From Catonia carolina (taxonomy: Eukaryota; Arthropoda; Insecta; Hemiptera; Achilidae): a stretch of 64,000 nt of DNA. The translations under genes and the position numbers were made by a program. Shown here in pieces: positions 42,440-55,700 of this stretch. The notes beneath the pieces were generated by a model that worked only from the letters and a program-made list of their open reading frames with translations, was not told where the DNA came from and did not search any database. Numbering within the stretch: position 1 is the first letter of the stretch; each line of letters starts with the position of its first letter. The stretch spans positions 102,154,748-102,218,747 of the forward strand of contig JAQMRL010000002.1 of assembly GCA_035578175.1 (NCBI GenBank). The letters run 5' to 3'.

Positions 42440-43348
42440 AAAAATAAAAAATCTGGTGTGAAACACTCACACATTTTTCTCTTGCCAATGCAAATAATGA
42501 ACAATATAACCTAATATTAGTAATAAAACATTAGGAATAAACAAAAAACATAACCTTATTTAAATCATGAGTGAACAATGCAAAATAAAAATAAACCTCA
42601 GTTTGGCTTAATACAAAAAATCACTCTTTTACGCTAAACTAGGCTCTGTAGAGAAAAATGCTTGAAATAAAAGTTTTAGATCTTTTAATTTCCAATAAAT
42701 TTGGTTATATACACTTATGTCATAAAATGCGTACTAAGGCTGAAATCTTAAAAAATTGATTTGTTTTACAGATTTTCATGAAAGAAAAAACAGAAAATCA
42801 CTAATTACCACTAAACCAAGCATTATACAAAGAAATAATTCAAATAAAAGTTGTAGATTTTTAAGTTCTCCAAGACTTTTATTTTATACATTTTTGCACT
42901 AAAATGCATATTAAAGCTGCAATCTTAAAAAAAAACATTTTTTCTATGAGAGCACAGCCTCCCCAAAAATTTCAGCAGACTTGGTGCCTACTCTATCTTG
43001 TAGAGTATCAAAAATAAGGCGATTTTGAAAAATATCGTAGGAGTCATTTATGAGAAAATAGCATAAAAGTGAAAAATGACACGAATAAACTACTACTTTC
43101 GGTTGACCGATTTTGATGAAAATGTTTGTGACAGGCCTCTAGTGGTATCTAACTTAAGTTTAAGTTTCAACTTCATATAATGTTCCGTTCTTGAGATATT
43201 TTGTTCAATTGCTAAAAACATGTTTTTTGGGTTCAGGGGGTCTGAAAACGAGTAGATCCAGTGAAAACTTGATTTCGTAAAATCGACATAAAAACAATAC
43301 TTTCCTTCCTAGATACATATTCATAAAGGCAAGAGAAAGTAATAACAA
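42440..43348 (-). repeat. Repeat family R1, near full-length copy
   Basis: Reads tctggtgtgaaacactcaca through gggttcagggggtctgaaaa to aatactttccttcctagata, the exact inverse order of the copy at 3531-4420. Confidence 0.85.
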
Positions 43349-43454
43349 AAAATTTAAATTTTGAAAAAGGGGCTCTTTCTCTTATTGAAAAAACCCCTTT
43401 TTGCTATTCCCCACAAAATGGTTAATTTATGTACAAAATGAAATGACTAAAAAA

Positions 43455-43650
43455 TTTAAAAACCAAACTAATAAGTCCAAGTTTCAACTTCATACAATTT
43501 CCATACTTAAGATATTTTGTTCACACACAGATCAATTTTTTTTAAATCTTGTTTTTTCAGTTCATGGGGTTTGAAAACCTGTATTTCAAGTGAAAAAACA
43601 ATTAGTTACTTTCCTTCCTATATTCTTATAGGCCAAAAGAAAGTAAAAAT
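43455..43650 (-). repeat. Repeat family R1, 5' fragment
   Basis: Contains gttcacacacagatc, gttcatggggtttgaaaacc and ctttccttcctatattctta, the outer 200 bp of R1 in minus orientation, directly after the copy ending at 43348. Confidence 0.75.
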
Positions 43651-46355
43651 AGAAAATTTGTGCTATAGCACATTATAGTACATGTGGTATAGTTTCAGTA
43701 GTTTTTTGTTACATTTTTGGGAGTACAAACAGCATGCCTATATAATTTTTGTAAGTACGAGTATATTGAAGCACCGACTTAAATTTTTGAATTTTGGGTC
43801 AATATTAACTCAATTTAGGGTTACTTTACTCTGCTCCTGTATTTTCATTCAACTCATAAATTTAATAACCTCGTATAACAAATATGTGAGATAACGTTGT
43901 AAGAATTGTCAAAAATTTATTTTAAATATGAACTTATTTCACAAATTAAAAAGAAAAGCTTTCAAAAAATCAAATTAATGAAAATACCAATTTCCTTTTT
44001 CTCTAAATCTGTAAGAAACTATTTTATTTCTGGTACTACACTAAAATGTCCTCCTTCATGTAAAAGTTTTGAAGGGTTTCTTTTGTTTTTGATATCCCCT
44101 TCTACTTTTTGGAGAATAAAAAAATAAATATCTTTTGGTGAGTGATGAATTATTGTTACCTTTTATGATCCAAAGTAACCCTGGTTAATGGTATGCACAC
44201 ACTTTTGATGGTAGTTCATGTTAGAGAGTAATTTACCAGAGTTGTATCCAATGTTAATGGAGCCAATACTCAAACTTTCCTTTCGAAGAGGAAGAGAAAT
44301 ACACTAAAATTCAAGAAAAAGAAAAAGACAATTTACAAACATAAGTGAAGGATAGGCCTACATCCATAATTGCAGGGAGACAATATCATTAGAGAAAACC
44401 TCTTTGTTAGTATTAAATTACTACGAGTATTTGCTGTAAATTTCAAGTAAAAAATATTTTAGATTCGTTTTCCTGGTAGTTTATAAAAGTTAGGGCGATT
44501 TGCTGATTTATTTAAAGTTTCCTTCTACCGTCCTTGATTTAGTCATTGTTTATTATTTTAAAGCAATTTCAATAAATGGTCGGTAAAGTTTAACTTTATG
44601 AAAGTAACTTTTGTTTTCAACGACCTAGTTTTGGTTTTTGTGTTGGTCTTTCTTGCTCAATCTAACGCATAGATTCAAGTAAAACTCTTCAAACTTTTAA
44701 ATCGATCGATGAGTGAAATAATTTTGGTGATACGACATTGCTGTTTTGGGATAGCATGGTTCCAAGTTTATATTGCAATGTTAACTACCGACAACTAGGG
44801 CAGCAACTGGCAATAGGAAGAAACTTTACAGAAATATTATTAATTTTACAGGGTGTTTCACAGACAATGTAGTAAAGTGAATTTCGTAAACGTTTAAATC
44901 ACCTCAAATAACTTGGAAGTTTGTTAAACGTGTTTTCCAATTTTCGTATTCATTGTAGCATTCTTTCACTACAAGTTTAAATCTGTCCGCTTTTGCTCTT
45001 CATATAACCCCTTAGATTACGGTATGTGAAATGACTAGTCACCGCGGTCGAGTTAATTATCTGTCAAAGTTTGTTTCTAACTTCTTTAAAACCTTATCAG
45101 AAACATTAGATGTCTTACGAATATTGAAAATTTGTTTTATTGGTTGTTTTTCGTACTTTCTGTATACATTTTTGATTATACTCGTAACAGAAATTTTTCG
45201 TTTTCGAAACTGTACTGTCCGGGCACAATCCAGTGTGTTGTTTTGCGTTCAGTCTTTTCGGCTTCTCTTACACAATTTTCTCCTGAGACGTTTGGTTTCA
45301 GGTTCTTAGTTTTTTATCGCTGTTCATACAATAAAGTTATAAAAAAATGTGTTTCCCACCTGTAGAGTCTTTCTCAATAGGACGGAAATGTTGAATAGTT
45401 CGGCATATATGTCTGTAAGATTGGTAAGCAAACTGCCTGCTTTATCGATGGCAGCCATTTTATATCGTCTGATTCGTTGGTTAATCTACTTGTAGGAATG
45501 GTTGTGATGCATGCACATTCGTCTAAATGAATAAAGATAATACAAATTCTCATTCCGGGATCTACTCGCAATAACTTTTTCGCTTTTCGAATGTAAGCAC
45601 ACTAAGAAAGAGGATCCGATATTGTAAACGGGACGCGTTACGGAAGAGCCAAATCAAAGCCTACGTCAGCCAACACTTGCTCCCACCTCAGTCTTTCCGC
45701 CTTCCAAATCATTCGCTCTCTATAGGTAGAGCGGATTTTATAAAAGGGCAAACTGGCCACATCCCCAGTGTTGCTAAGTCTGAAAAACGAAAACGCAAAT
45801 ACTCTTCAAAGAAGAAAGAGTATATTTTGGTTAATTATTTTAATGGGGAAATCCCTACCGAACCAAAACTGGGAAGTCAAGGTCTGAAGTCGTGGAGTGT
45901 GGGGGGGGGCACTACCTCGTGGAGTACCCATGAATCTGGTGGCGTCAAAATCGGATTGGTTTACAAGCATTTTAATATTTTTTAAGAAACAATCGATTCA
46001 TTTCGTATTGTGTGCGTATCCTATGTGTTTTTTTAAAATTTGTTATTCTACTTTTCTTTTAATTTTGTTTTTTTCTGTGTTTAGTTCATTACAGTCATAT
46101 AAACTACAGTATAGTCAACTTTGAACGGCAAACTTAGTCTGGTAATTGAAAATATTGTTAAGCTCAACATTGCTTATAGAAAGTTTCACTTGTACAGATT
46201 CTTTCAGCAGAAAAAAATGTTTTTCCTTAACGGAAAGTACAGGTTTCGTTACGTACACGGCTGGGGTCATTGGAACGTAGGATGTACCTTCTGAGACGGC
46301 GGCCTCCGAGGCTGCCTGAATACTACGCGTAATTTAGTTTCGTCTTCTTTATCTC
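43651..46355. other. Intergenic spacer, CpG-richer towards the right
   Basis: The left part is AT-rich. From about 44.9 kb CpG increases, consistent with a promoter-proximal region. Open frames at 45031-45309 and 45677-45985 are not recognised; the latter is basic (KSEKRKRKYSSKKK). No gene is claimed. Confidence 0.45.
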
Positions 46356-46400
46356 TATATAAATTGGTGAAAGAGTAAAAGTGCTGATTGTGAGTGCAAT
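46356..46400 (+). promoter_or_regulatory. Possible TATA box and start site of the unnamed gene
   Basis: TATATAAA at 46356-46363 lies in the most CpG-rich part of the spacer (44.9-46.8 kb) and upstream of the predicted first coding exon. A start site about 30 bp downstream would give a 5' UTR of roughly 350 nt with upstream ATGs, which weakens the case. No clear Inr or DPE element is seen. Confidence 0.25.
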
Positions 46401-46743
46401 ATGCAGAGGATTATTTCTTCGGTACCCGTTATTGTTTTACTGGAAATAATATGAAGAAGTTTTTGGCACGTCCAGTTGAAAATAGTTTGTTTTGAGTGGT
46501 GGAAAAGCGAACGATAAAATTATGACAGGGTATACTTGTACCTAATTTATTCTAGCAGCAATAAAATGAAACGAAATAGAAACATCCTCGTGCCCTCCTA
46601 CCGATCCAAGAGTTCTTTAGAAATCGATAAAAACGGAACGCGCCAGGTCGGAGATATCTCGTGAAGGCATTCCATTTAAATTGTTGTGTTGCATGTATCT
46701 GCTACATCCACATCATTTTTAGTCTCGCACATAAGACTACAGC

Positions 46744-46776
46744 ATGAGGAAATCTACCAGCTTTGAACAAAAACTC
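46744..46776 (+). CDS. Unnamed gene, predicted first coding exon
   Basis: 33 nt encoding MRKSTSFEQKL, ending phase 0 at a consensus gtaagt donor. The ATG context is agcATGA with A at -3. It joins in frame to the exon at 49627. No stop separates it from the body of the protein. The assignment is inferred, and another start exon is possible. Confidence 0.5.
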
Positions 46777-49700
46777 GTAAGTAAACAACAAAATATATTC
46801 TATCCTAAAGGTACAATCACTGCCACATTCGTTGGTACATATTCATAATTTAATTTAGGCTAACAGCAAAAAGGCTGTTCTGAACCCCTAGACACTTTTT
46901 TAAGTTAAAAGAGAAGTCAGCTGGTTAACTAGGCTGAAAATTAAGTGTAATTATACTATCTTTATGCTACGCCTACTTTCACCTAAGGGTCTGGCTGCTT
47001 AATGAAATCCATTGGGTTTGAGAGGAGGTACGGTATGTCCAAACTGAATTGCGCATCAACTCGTAGCTATAAAAGTACAGGGTGTTTCCTAAAACCACAG
47101 AATACCTAAACATTTTATCCTTCTAATCGAGAAAAATAAATATACAATTCTCTCATTTTCTGTCACGTTGTTTGTGAGTTATCTTGTACTTGTAGGCAAG
47201 GGATGAAGAGAGGTATGTTCACAGCTCTATAGGTACGGGCGCCAATTCAGATTTAATAATAATTGGACTACTAATAATTGGACAAACTCTAACTGTGATT
47301 AGTGTCGGCTTCACGTATAATACACTTTGATAGGAGTGGGTTAAATAATATCGTATAATAATAACGTTGATAACAGCTTTTATAGCAGTGGCATAACTGC
47401 GAGCCCGCAGTGGGTTGCCCACAGGGCAGGAGGGCCCGCGGGTAGAATCGTAAATGAAGTTTTTTATGATCTTCAGAGTTCATTCAAAAGAAACTTTTCT
47501 CGTAAAATAAAAGAAAGTTATTTAGTACAATAATTTTGTAATGACATGCTCTGTAAGTTTGAAATTCATTATTGAATAACTTATTTTTAAATTTTTTTAG
47601 CGAATCGCGGGTTTAAACAGTAAAAGGCAGTAAATAAAATTATATGTAATATTAGACTATTTCAGTATTTGTAAGAAATAGACTTTTTAACTTTATTGTA
47701 AAATGGGATAAACATTCGACAGATAAAAGAAACAAAAAAGTTAATTTAGTTGTGTACCACGGACCAGTAGGATGTTTTATTTTGGTCTTACGTCCGACTG
47801 TTACGCGTGTGATGGCTGATCCCGACGGTGAAGGGTACTAAATAAAAATGAATGATGAAATAATGTCATTCCCGACTGGGAATCGAACCCAGGTCCTCAT
47901 AGCGTAGAAGCCAGTTGTGCTGACCACTACACCAACAACTGGCCGAAGGTTGGAGGTGGGAATACGCCAGAAATTCTTGCGGACACTCAGAAAAACATTT
48001 AAAACTCCATTTTTGGAGTCTTCTGGTTGCAATTTATAAAAAAAATACGCCACTGGTACCACTGAAGGTGCTTATTACTAACTAATCAGCCTGTTTTCAA
48101 TATTTCTGCTGAATCGCAGAGCGACGTATACTTTTTATTCTACAGATGTATTCCCTTATTTATGTTTTACCCAATAACTAGCGCTAAAGAAGTGGTATGT
48201 TTTACTAGAAGAGTGATTTTTTTAATTTAAGCCTTCTGTTAGATCAGTCAGTCAGCTTGTAAAAATACGCTTACAGGAAATACAATACAGAAATACGTAA
48301 ATTTGTAACGGTTTTCTATTTAACTATAGTAAATTTTATCAACTTATAGCATTGTATGTTTGGGTAATGGTAACGTTCTGTTGTAAATATGTAAAGACAG
48401 CTGGGTTAATTCCATCTACGGTTAATTTTTTTTAAATATTGGAAATATTATAAACAATTGGCCGGCCGCATTGGCGTAGTTAGTAACGTGGTCGCCTCTC
48501 ATCATGCAGTCTTGGGTTCGAATCCCATTCAGGCAAGGCAAATTTTCATACGTTACAAAAAATCATTTCATCCTTCACCGTCTGCGTTAGCAGCAATTGC
48601 ACAACAGTCAGACGTTAAACAAAAAAAAATAAATAAACAATTAATTATTTATTTATTTTTTAATTTTAACAGTTTCGTTTTATCATCTAAAATTATTGCA
48701 ACAATCAGCTGTCTCTGAAAATTAAATGTTGCTGAAGGAATGTATTAAATAGGCCTATTTAAAATAATACTAAATTTGCTTCCAAAAAATAAACAAAAAT
48801 TTAATTTCATCCTCCATCGTATAATAGTTACACCCCAACGTCATCGCTAATGACCGTTGTAGTTGATGCGACGTTAAATAAATGAATAAAAAAAAATAAT
48901 GAAGAAATTTTTAATTAAATAATTTTAGATGATAAAACAAATACTAGTTAAAAATAAATACATTTTTTAAAATATTTCCAATATTTTTTAACAATAAATT
49001 TTTTACTGCAGATGGATTTGACACACCTGTATTTACATTACTACACCAGAACGTTACAATTACTCCAAAAATACCGTACAATGCGACAAAGTGATAAAAT
49101 TTGCAATACTTAAATGGAAAACCGTTACAAATTAATGTATTTTTGTATTTAAAGTTTAAATACAGCTTAAAACGGATCAAAATTGATATTTTTTAAAAGG
49201 TCTAAACATTTTCTAATGATTCCTGATTATAACAACTCTTCATTTATTCGCGGGAAGAAAATATTAACAAACTAATGAAAATCAATGCTTTCTCCCTATG
49301 GTTCAAATTCCATGGGACAACTGAATGAACGGAGAAAATTTTTCCCAGAACCAGTCGTCGTTTTTTTGTGCGGGTAGCCTGCCTCATCAGTCATAAACTT
49401 AAAGTAATCAGTCCTCCCGTAAGACATACTTCCTATAGGTCTTAATTCGCTCATGCACTCATAATAATAATATTTTGTATTGTACTTCATCAAACTTTTA
49501 TTAAACTACCAAACGATAAGTGAATGCATTTTTGACTTTTAGAATTTTTTTCTGGATATTTTTCTAGATAGTCAATAGCAAATCCTGTTTAAAATATTTG
49601 TTGTTTTGGTTTTGTGTGGGGTTTAGTTGGCAGCGGAAGGTCCATGGGGTAAACCAGGTCCTGGCGGATGCACGTGGCGGGATCCAAAAACGATCGGATT

Positions 49701-52700
49701 AAATTTCCTGCACTCTTTGGTACAGTTATCAAGATAACCCGCCAACTATTCAATTATCCAATTAGATAGATTCACACTTTGCTACATTAGTTTGCTTATT
49801 TAGAATTTTGCACGCCACCGCATAAAAATTCCCACTTTCTTAGTAAACAATGTTTTAACTTTTTAGAAAATTTAAACCATAGTAGTTTAGTAAACATTAA
49901 TAAAAATAAAATCTGCCAATCGTATTGGCGTAGTTGGTAACGTGTTCGTCTCTCATCATACGATCGTGGGTTCGAATCCCACTCAGGCACGGCATATTTT
50001 CATACGTTACAAAAATAATTTCATCCTCACACAGTTACGTACACAAAGTCGTCGCTAATGACCGTTGCAGCTGATGCAACGTTAAATAAATAAATTAAAA
50101 AAAAAACAATATCGGGTTACAGTTTCTTATCTACGTTTACTCATTTTTGTGATGTAAAATTTCTACCAAGATCAAAAATAATGTATTACCGCCTCCGTGG
50201 CCCAGTGAATTGCGTGCTGCGCTGCAATCGAGAGGTCCGTGTTCGATTGACGGCCAGGGTCTAGAAAATTATTACGTGTTCAAACCCAACGTTTAGTAAC
50301 CAAAAGTAGTCGCTAATTTTCTAGCTGTTGATACGACGTAATATAAACTTTAAAAATAATTTAATTTTTGGTAGTTTTATAATCACGATTTTCTTCTCAC
50401 ATAGTAGCCTACTACTTTAGTGCTGTTCTGTTCATTGAATTTAGTCAAACTCTTGAGTTTGTTTCTACTTACCTACTTAATTAACTTTATCTCTATTAAA
50501 TTGTCTACAAATTTCTTCGAAAATTCTTTCTTTTATAGCCTACCAAAGTTTTTTGTATTTTACAATTTTTTTATATTTTACTTTGAATCTTTAATTTCTA
50601 TTGAGAACAACCAAAAGATGATAATGTTGATATTACATTCGAATTAATAAGAACAGGCATGAATATAAAATACAAGATTCAGGAATGTTAAATTTGGAAT
50701 CGCCCTGAACGAAAAATAAACTTAAGTATGAAACAAAAAAGTACGAACAGAAAAGTAAAACAATGAAAAAATCCTATTTGAATCATTCATTTCAGATAGC
50801 CCCTTAAAGTCAAAATTTTACATTTTTTCTTAAGTGCATTTTAGAACTAACTGAATGTAAACAGACCATCCTACAAAAACCACATATGCCTAAGTCTGGC
50901 TTTCCTTAAGTAACGTATAACATTAAGAAAAGGCTTATCCTTAAGTCTAAAGACATAAAGTGTTTCCTTCTACAGTCCAGCCTCTCTTAGTTTGCTCCTT
51001 ATGTAAACAAATAATGACGTCACTGAGCATGCGCATTATATCAAAATGTGTACACGCTGATTAAAAAGTAACAACAAAATACTTTCAAAAGTATTTAAAT
51101 ACAAAATACTTTTAAAAGTATTTTTCTAAATGAAATTGTTAAGCCTACATCATATCATGACTGATGTTTTTAGTACTTTAAGTACTTATAATTTAAAAAA
51201 TAGTTAACTTAATAGGAATAAGACATCCGTAAAGTCGCAGACTCTAGCGTGCACCCTGTAATAGGTGCTTTTGTTTGTTGACAGTAGAAGCAAACTAAGA
51301 ACGGCTGAACTGTAATTAAAAAATGAAAGTGGATGTTCTTTTGCAACTTAGGCTCTACTTTCTAGTGGAAGAGGTCATACAAACATTCTATGGAAAAATC
51401 TTTTTAAGTTGTATAACTACTGTTTACGACAACAATGAAGAACGTGAATAGCCCTGAAAATTAAAATTTTTCTTTCTTTAAGTTAAGAATTTCAATTTTT
51501 ATTGTTGCATAAAGCTATTTTAAGTCATAATGTAAACTACTGAAGTAAATAAATGAATACTATTGTACACTACAAATTTCTCGTGTTTTAACAACTTATT
51601 TTACAGAAAACAACGTAAGTTAACATTTTATTCCAATTAATTTCACAAACACCTTAAGTATAAATTTTCAATTTTTTTAAACAAGAATCTTTAAAAAGAC
51701 AAAAGTATATTTTATATTAAAGGGGACAGCCCTCGGAACAATTTATATTTTTTAAATTGAAACATAATAAATACAAGCTTTATTAATTTTCCAAAAGTCA
51801 GTTTTTTAAGTTATGGGCTTTCTGAAATGACCGATTCATTTTCAAAGAACAGTTATTACCAATAGCAATAAAGTATATTTTTAAGGAAAACAACTTAAAC
51901 TAAATTAAATTTACAATTTTAAAATTTTAAAAATTCAGTCGATAGGCTTCCACTAAAAATTTTCAAGTATCAGCCGGTAGGCAAAAGAGATATAGGCAGG
52001 CCACGGAAAAGGTGGCAATGATTATTACCATAAGGATAAAAAAAACAAATGTTATAAGATTGAATTAAATTTATCATTGATAAAATATTAATCAAACTGA
52101 ATTACATATTTAATATTGAGGGAACTGTTTTCTAAAATTACTAATATAAGCTGAATGTGAGTTGGAACAGGCCATGGCCTAATCCCTGTTTGAAAGAAGA
52201 ATTTTAAAATTGTAAAATTTAACGAAGTGAATCTACGCCAAACCTAAACGTATTTTCTGAATTATCTCCCTTTTGTTTGTTTAACTGGGGTATCGCCTTC
52301 TACGAGATTTAAACTTTGTTGTAGAAGTGGCTTTGAATAGCTTACCGAACGGACTGGATAACACGAGAGCGTCTGTAGGGCAATTTAGATCGTTCGATAC
52401 GGTTGACATGCCCAATCATGTTTTGGGTTAACAGAGAGAGGTCTGATCCGGGTACCAGCTCCTTCGACTGCGCACGTGCCAAACCCACCCTGCCTCAGTC
52501 ACTATTTGCAATGAATATAAATATATATAATATTATATAAATCATATTTTATTTCAGTTATTTTGATACATTTTTTAAATTCGGTCACAACCTTAGATGT
52601 GACCGACCAAATAACCATTATTAAAATTTGATCTTTATACTTACAAATATATCAATGGGTGATTGGTTTAGAACACAAAATCGCCTTTCTTTACCGAATT

Positions 52701-55700
52701 CTCTGCCTCCCATCGGTTTGGCTTCAGTCTGGTTTTCGGTTCGCTCAGAAATTAAGTTCACTAGATTTAATTTTATACGTTAAGAATGTTGACGATTACA
52801 GTTATAAGTACACAATTACTTAAAAATTGATAGTCAACAATAAATTGTACGAGTAGTTACTTAACGGGGATGCCTGCAGTAACAAAAAGTGACGAAATTA
52901 GGTGGAACACCGGAAACAATTTTTTGAATACAAAGCAAAGTGCCAGAAATACAATCCTGTTCGTTTGTTAGATTACATTTGGGTTTATTGCGGAGAAACG
53001 GTATAGTTGGTCTCCAGTCTGTTTTTTTCAGCAGCCAACAGACCGGGTTGTCATCCATTGCCGGCTGTCGACCGGCGTTATTTCTGATTAATGTTTTAAA
53101 AGTTTTTATTCCGAACGGCAAAAAAAAAACGCTAAACAGCATACCTTAAAACTGAAGTGAGTTCGAAATGCACATGCGTTCGTTTAAATCTCAGATGATT
53201 CTATCAGTATTTTATTTATTTTATAGACAAGTTTTAGTTTATTTAATGCTAATAATTCCAGTGTAGGGTTGTACAGTAAATTTATATGTAGGCCTATACA
53301 TTACATTTTTTAATTCATCAGAGTAATAAATCTTTATAAATTTTTAAATTTTACATCGGGGTCCTATGGGGGTTGCTACTCCAACCAAAAATTTTTAAAT
53401 TTTCAGAATACAAATAATCTTTTAACGGCATTTTATTTAGCGATCAAAATTACATAAAATTTTGGTTACTCGAAAATTTTCAGGTTGCAACCCCAACCCT
53501 GTGGTAGAGAGTTAGTACTTTTTATCTCCTAAAAGGTGCATCGTAGCGTAAACATTTTTTGTGCCCTTCCAAAGTCTTTCAAGACCATGTAGCTAAAGTC
53601 GCCCTTAACACACCAGGTCGCTGAGAAAACCAAAAAAAAAACTCAAATTGCCATACCTTCAAACCTTAAACATTCAAAGTTGAAATTTTGAAACTTCAGA
53701 CCTACGTACTTCAAACATTAACCTATAACTTCAAAACCTTAAAATTTCAAAATTTGAAACTTGAAACATTAAAACTTCAAAAAATTGTGATCCACCCAAC
53801 CCTTTTGGCGGCCGAACTTCACCTTGTGCACTGCGCCCCCGCACTTCCATGGTTCTGATCCTCCTACCCCCTGAAGTTGCACCGCTGGAGTGGTGAGTAA
53901 TAATCTTCATAGTGTAACCGCCCCTCTATCTACATCGATAGGTTGGTAGGGGCGTTAACAAAAGAAAGGAAAGGAAGCTAAGAAAACCATAAATACACTC
54001 AGGTTGTGCTGCATAAACAAATGAATACAAATTTAAAAGGTGGATAAAACCAAAATAATTTAATATAATAAAAATTAATAAAAAGGTATAAACACCAATG
54101 TTAATACAAAATTAACAAGCTTTAAATAAATGGACAATCAAATATAACCAAAAATCCAAAATTGTATTTCATTAAGTAACTAGTTGTTAATATCAAGTTA
54201 ATAAAGTGTCCAAAAAGTTAAAGATACATTAGTTAAATAACATCAAATTTTGTGTAATCAAAATTATTTAAATTTAATTCTTTTTACAGCTGAGCATGCT
54301 AGCTTTCAAATAAAAAAAATTAATAAACTTTAAATTTATATGTTCTAGGATGTACATAATTAAATGTGTAATAACATTTTAGGTTTCACTAGTAATCTTT
54401 CAGTTACACAAATTTTATAATTAAGAAAACAGAAGTTAAATTGAAACAAATGAAATAAATTTTAAATCAGGAGTAAATTAATAAATCTTAAACTTACATA
54501 TTTTTGATATACATAATTAATTGTATAATAATATTCCAGGTTTTCACTAGCTAACCTTTAAGTTACATAATTACATTTTAATGAATAATAAACAGAAAAC
54601 AAATAGAAGAATAATAAATTTAGAAAAATCGGGAATGAATTAATAACATTTACTTAGTCCACGTTCCTTAATTAAATTACTTTTTTCCAGCAAATAAATT
54701 TTAGAAAGAAAAGTCCAAACAGGTCAATTAATGACACATAAATTCCTGCCCAGTGTAAGAAAATCGACAAGACAATACATTAGTATGGGATGATCTTTAC
54801 TAAATTAATCAGTTGCCACTTTAAAATAAGTTTCGAAGCAATAAGATACTTTTTTCCCAAAATAATAAAAATAAAAAACATCATACCAATTAGCAGACAA
54901 CACTCATTACGATATATTACTGACATGTTTAATAAGCCTTCATCTAGCTTGGACGACAAGTAAACAGCATGATCAAGTAATTCAGGAAACGTTGACCAAT
55001 TTAATGTGATAGTTGGCGAAAGAATTTCACCAATGCGGGAATCGAAACTCATGATCCGAGTATCGTGTTGCTCGTCCCAAAGAATAGATTTCACAGTCCC
55101 AGGGTTGAAAAACGTAGCACCTGGATTGGAATTGAAGTCCCAGGATTGGAATCCAATATTAAATTGGGCGAAATATTCGAATCACATTTTCATTAAATAC
55201 AAATTGCCGAATACCGAAAAGACTAAATAAGATAGATACGGCAAACAAAAATTATAAATACCGGAAAACGAACAGTTCAATACATAATAAAAGATAATAA
55301 TAACAATAAAACTTTTTTACTAAAAGTTAAAACAGTAATTAGGCCCGTAACATTACTGAGTGGTAATGAACGTCCTTTCGTTTACACAGTCGAGACATGA
55401 CTCTGTGTGTCCAACCAGGAAAGTTTTCAATTAATTCGGCAGCAGTACCTAATTAGAAAAATAGGCCACCGCAACGACAAACAGCTGATGAGTAGATAAC
55501 TAAACAACCACCGCAAATATAAAATTTAAAATAAAATTTGTAACGGTCTGAAGATCAGACGTTACAATAGATGAACCACAGAAAACTCAGATCAAGTAGT
55601 AAGCTGATCGTCTGGTTAGTATTTCATAAAAAAAGTAAAAAATATATTATGCGGTTTTTTTACTTATAAATGGCACAATCAAATTATGCCATTCAAAACA

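Noticed and set aside
45677..45985. 102-codon open frame with a basic cluster
   Set aside because: No homology recognised, no splice partner, poly-G run inside, and low coding character.
52861..53142. 93-codon minus-strand open frame in a GC-richer block
   Set aside because: No recognised domain and an overlapping plus-strand open frame of similar length. It may be part of an unknown element.
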